Made by a program: the position numbers and the translations under genes | Notes under the pieces: model-generated | Seen by the model: the letters and a program-made list of their open reading frames with translations, nothing else | Database searches by the model: none | What the model was told of the DNA's origin: nothing | In this document: positions 4,089 to 6,057 of the stretch, in pieces | Position numbering within the stretch: position 1 is the stretch's first letter | How the letters are laid out: each line of letters starts with the position of its first letter | DNA from: Clostridiales bacterium | GTDB lineage: Bacteria; Bacillota; Clostridia; Oscillospirales; Oscillospiraceae | NCBI GenBank assembly: GCA_021205375.1 | Contig: JAJPXR010000085.1 | Span: 1 to 6,057, forward strand | Length of the DNA stretch: 6,057 nucleotides | Direction of reading: 5' to 3'

Positions 4089-6057
4089 ATGAGGCAATCT
4101 CTAAGGCGCGGCCTGGCTGCGCTGCTGGCGCTGGTTCTGGCTTTGGGAACATATCCCGCTGGAGCGATGGCAGCCAGCCTGGACGAGGCGGAGACCTCCG
4201 CCGTCAGCCAGGAAGAAGAAACAGCCACACCGACAGAGGAAAACACAGAAACCACCGAGGAGGCCGCATCAGACGGCAGCGCCGCTGAGGAAACAGCGGA
4301 CACGGAAACAGAACAAACAGCGACCGAAACGCCGGTGGAGGAGGATACGGCCTCTTCCGAGCCGGAGACCGGGTCAGAGGAGACGGAAGAGGCGGATTCC
4401 ACTCCCACAGAGGAGGAGGAAACGGAAGCAGAGGAGGAGGCCGCTGAAGAAGAAGCCGAGGCGGAGGTCTCCGCCGCCTCTGCCACCCGGACAGCAGCCT
4501 ACCATCGTGACTACGCGAAAAAGGGGACCACCTTCCGCATTCTGGTCATCGGCAACAGTTACAGCGTGGACACCACCCAGTATCTCTACCGGATCGCCAG
4601 TGCCGCCGGGTATGATGTGGTGGTGGGCAACCTCCAGCTCGGCTCCACCACCCTGGCCAACCATTGGAGCTATGCCCAAGACGATTCCGCCGTCTACACC
4701 TACCGGAAGGACACTTCCGATAACTGGGAGACCATCGGGGAGACCCATAGCGCTGCCATGTCCACGGCAGTGCAGGATGAGGACTGGGACATCATCTTTT
4801 TCCAGCAACAGAGCGTCGCCGCCGGGGTATCCAGTTCCTTTTATAACACCAGTGGAGACAACTATCTGACCTTGCTCTCCGATTACGTCACCGGACTGTG
4901 CAGCAACGCCGATGTGAAGATCGGCTACCTGATGACCTGGGCACACGAGGACGACAGTGACGACAGCTACTGCGTGAAAAAATTTGACGGCGACCAGTTG
5001 ACTATGTACAACGCCATCTGCTCCGTCACCCAGACAAAGGTGGCTGCCAGCGGCGCGGTGGATCTGATCGTCCCGGTGGGGACCGCTGTCCAGAACGTCC
5101 GCAGCAGCTATATGGGCGACACCCTGAACCGGGACAATAAGCATCTGTCCTACGGGTTGGGCCGCTGGCTGGCCGCCATGAGCCTGGCCTCCGCCTGCGG
5201 GATGGACCTCTCCGGCATCACCACCATCAACAGCAGCTCCCGCTATGGTGTGTATTCCCCGCTACACCTGGCGGTTTTGAAGCAGTCCATCGCGGACGCG
5301 GAGGAGACCCCTTATGCCATCACCGCCCAGGACACGGAGGCCCCCACTTTGGGCAGTCTCAAAGTGACCACCAGCACCAGCGGCAGCAAGCTGACCCTGA
5401 CCTGGAGCGCGGTCACCGGGGCCACCGGCTACGAGGTCTATCAACTGGCTTCCGGCGCCAGCGACTACACTCTGGTCAAAACCCTCTCCTCGGGGAAGAG
5501 CAGCTATTCCTACACCGGCAGTACCGATTGCGACTATTACGTCCGCGCCCTGGGCGACGACTATATCGCCTCCGTGGACAGCAATATCGTGCTGCCGCGG
5601 CCCTCCATCTCCAGCGTGAGCAACGACAGCGGCGGCGGGCTGACCATCCAGTGGAGCGCGGTCACCGGAGCCACCGGCTACCAGGTGCAGACCGCCACTG
5701 ACAGCGCCTTTACCAAGAACGTCAAGACCGCCTCCGTCACCGACACCAGCAAAACCACCTCCAGCCGTACCAGCGGGACCAAATACTATGTCCGGGTCCG
5801 GGCCTACAAGACTGTCTCCGGGGTAAAATACAATTCCTCCTGGAGCGCTGTCGAGAGCATCTACTGCGTGAACGCTCCCACGCTCTCCAGTGTAAGCAAC
5901 GCCAGCAGCAGCAAGCTGACCATCAAGTGGAGTTCCGTCAGTTCCGTCACCGGCTACCAGGTGCAGACCGCTACCGACAGCGATTTCACCAAAAACGTCC
6001 AAACGGCGACGCTCACCGCCACCAGCAAGACCACCTCCGGCCGCACCAACGGGGCGA
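4089..6057 (+). CDS. Exported DUF4886 (SGNH-hydrolase-like) protein with Fn3 repeats, 3'-truncated by window end
   Basis: The frame is open from ATG 4089 to the window edge (656 codons visible, no stop), behind AAGGAG at 4073-4078. Residues 1-28 are a Sec signal peptide: basic MRQSLRR, hydrophobic LAALLALVLALG, and a likely AMA cleavage site after Ala28. Residues 31-135 form a low-complexity acidic linker rich in Glu, Thr, Ala and Ser. Residues 149-410 match the DUF4886 pattern: ILVIGNSYS with nucleophile Ser157, NHW at 191-193, WDIIFFQQQS at 233-242, and RDNKHLSYGLGRW with the Asp349/His352 pair expected of block V. Three Fn3-like repeats follow (about 418-501, 503-595 and 596 onward). This suggests an extracellular or cell-surface esterase/deacetylase-like enzyme acting on glycans, with Fn3 modules as spacers. 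Substrate and anchoring signal are unknown because the C-terminus is missing. Reverse-strand frames across it are composition shadows. Confidence 0.92.
   Translation, partial: MRQSLRRGLAALLALVLALGTYPAGAMAASLDEAETSAVSQEEETATPTEENTETTEEAASDGSAAEETADTETEQTATETPVEEDTASSEPETGSEETEEADSTPTEEEETEAEEEAAEEEAEAEVSAASATRTAAYHRDYAKKGTTFRILVIGNSYSVDTTQYLYRIASAAGYDVVVGNLQLGSTTLANHWSYAQDDSAVYTYRKDTSDNWETIGETHSAAMSTAVQDEDWDIIFFQQQSVAAGVSSSFYNTSGDNYLTLLSDYVTGLCSNADVKIGYLMTWAHEDDSDDSYCVKKFDGDQLTMYNAICSVTQTKVAASGAVDLIVPVGTAVQNVRSSYMGDTLNRDNKHLSYGLGRWLAAMSLASACGMDLSGITTINSSSRYGVYSPLHLAVLKQSIADAEETPYAITAQDTEAPTLGSLKVTTSTSGSKLTLTWSAVTGATGYEVYQLASGASDYTLVKTLSSGKSSYSYTGSTDCDYYVRALGDDYIASVDSNIVLPRPSISSVSNDSGGGLTIQWSAVTGATGYQVQTATDSAFTKNVKTASVTDTSKTTSSRTSGTKYYVRVRAYKTVSGVKYNSSWSAVESIYCVNAPTLSSVSNASSSKLTIKWSSVSSVTGYQVQTATDSDFTKNVQTATLTATSKTTSGRTNGA
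5340..6057 (+). repeat. Fn3-like tandem repeats within the exported protein gene
   Basis: Three consecutive modules begin near 5340, 5595 and 5874; the last is cut by the window. Each shows LT(L/I)xWSxVxxxTGYxV, and the complete ones end in a YYVRxRA-like strand. Modules two and three share a 24-base identical stretch at 5672-5695 and 5948-5971, exactly 276 bases (92 codons) apart. They also share a DSxFTKNVxTA core. Module one shares 17 identical bases with module two (5403-5419 and 5652-5668, 83 codons apart) but lacks the QTATDS core. The closer likeness of two and three suggests a more recent duplication. Confidence 0.85.

Noticed and set aside
4374..6002. Two long minus-strand frames (4374-5144 and 5262-6002)
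   Set aside because: Both lie antisense to the DUF4886/Fn3 gene and mirror its repeats. The products are Gly/Val/Ala-rich with no recognisable domain.

Overview
The window looks like chromosomal DNA from an anaerobic, GC-rich Clostridia bacterium, probably near the Oscillospiraceae (Flavonifractor/Lawsonibacter/Oscillibacter-like). This placement is inference. It rests on strong GC preference at third codon positions, AAGGAGG-type ribosome binding sites, sigma-A-like promoters, a short 2[4Fe-4S] ferredoxin, a monomeric [FeFe] hydrogenase of the group B type, and a secreted DUF4886/Fn3 protein typical of gut Firmicutes.

Layout. Positions 1-160 hold no gene: there is a GC-rich palindromic element (about 1-100) and a tandem 9-bp repeat. 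Next come two separate minus-strand units, read from right to left. The first is a 56-residue ferredoxin (449-619) with its own promoter (651-678) and a strong terminator (345-391). The second is tRNA-Pro(CGG) (198-274) with a perfect-consensus promoter (288-316) and a terminator hairpin (166-196). From 680 to 1414 lies a region of small and doubtful genes: a possible 63-residue basic protein on the plus strand (822-1013) converges on a minus-strand small gene (1027-1233) that is interrupted by an in-frame amber codon.

Three well-supported plus-strand genes follow, and each seems to have its own promoter. They are a UPF0126/TRIC-family membrane protein (1415-2056), whose promoter overlaps a dyad/terminator-like hairpin; a group B [FeFe] hydrogenase (2323-3903), preceded by a roughly 187-nt structured leader and followed by an intrinsic terminator; and a large exported protein (4089 to beyond 6057) made of a signal peptide, a Glu/Thr/Ala-rich acidic linker, a DUF4886 SGNH-hydrolase-like domain and at least three Fn3-like repeats. 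The last gene is open at the window edge and is the largest gene here.

How the genes work together. The clearest biochemical link is ferredoxin to hydrogenase: reduced ferredoxin is the usual electron donor for H2 evolution in fermenting Clostridia. The two are about 1.7 kb apart, on opposite strands and separately transcribed, so the pairing is plausible but not shown. I see no convincing new multi-gene system. The best leads are the structured hydrogenase leader, the amber-interrupted small gene, the dyad at the TRIC promoter, and the variant H-cluster motifs.
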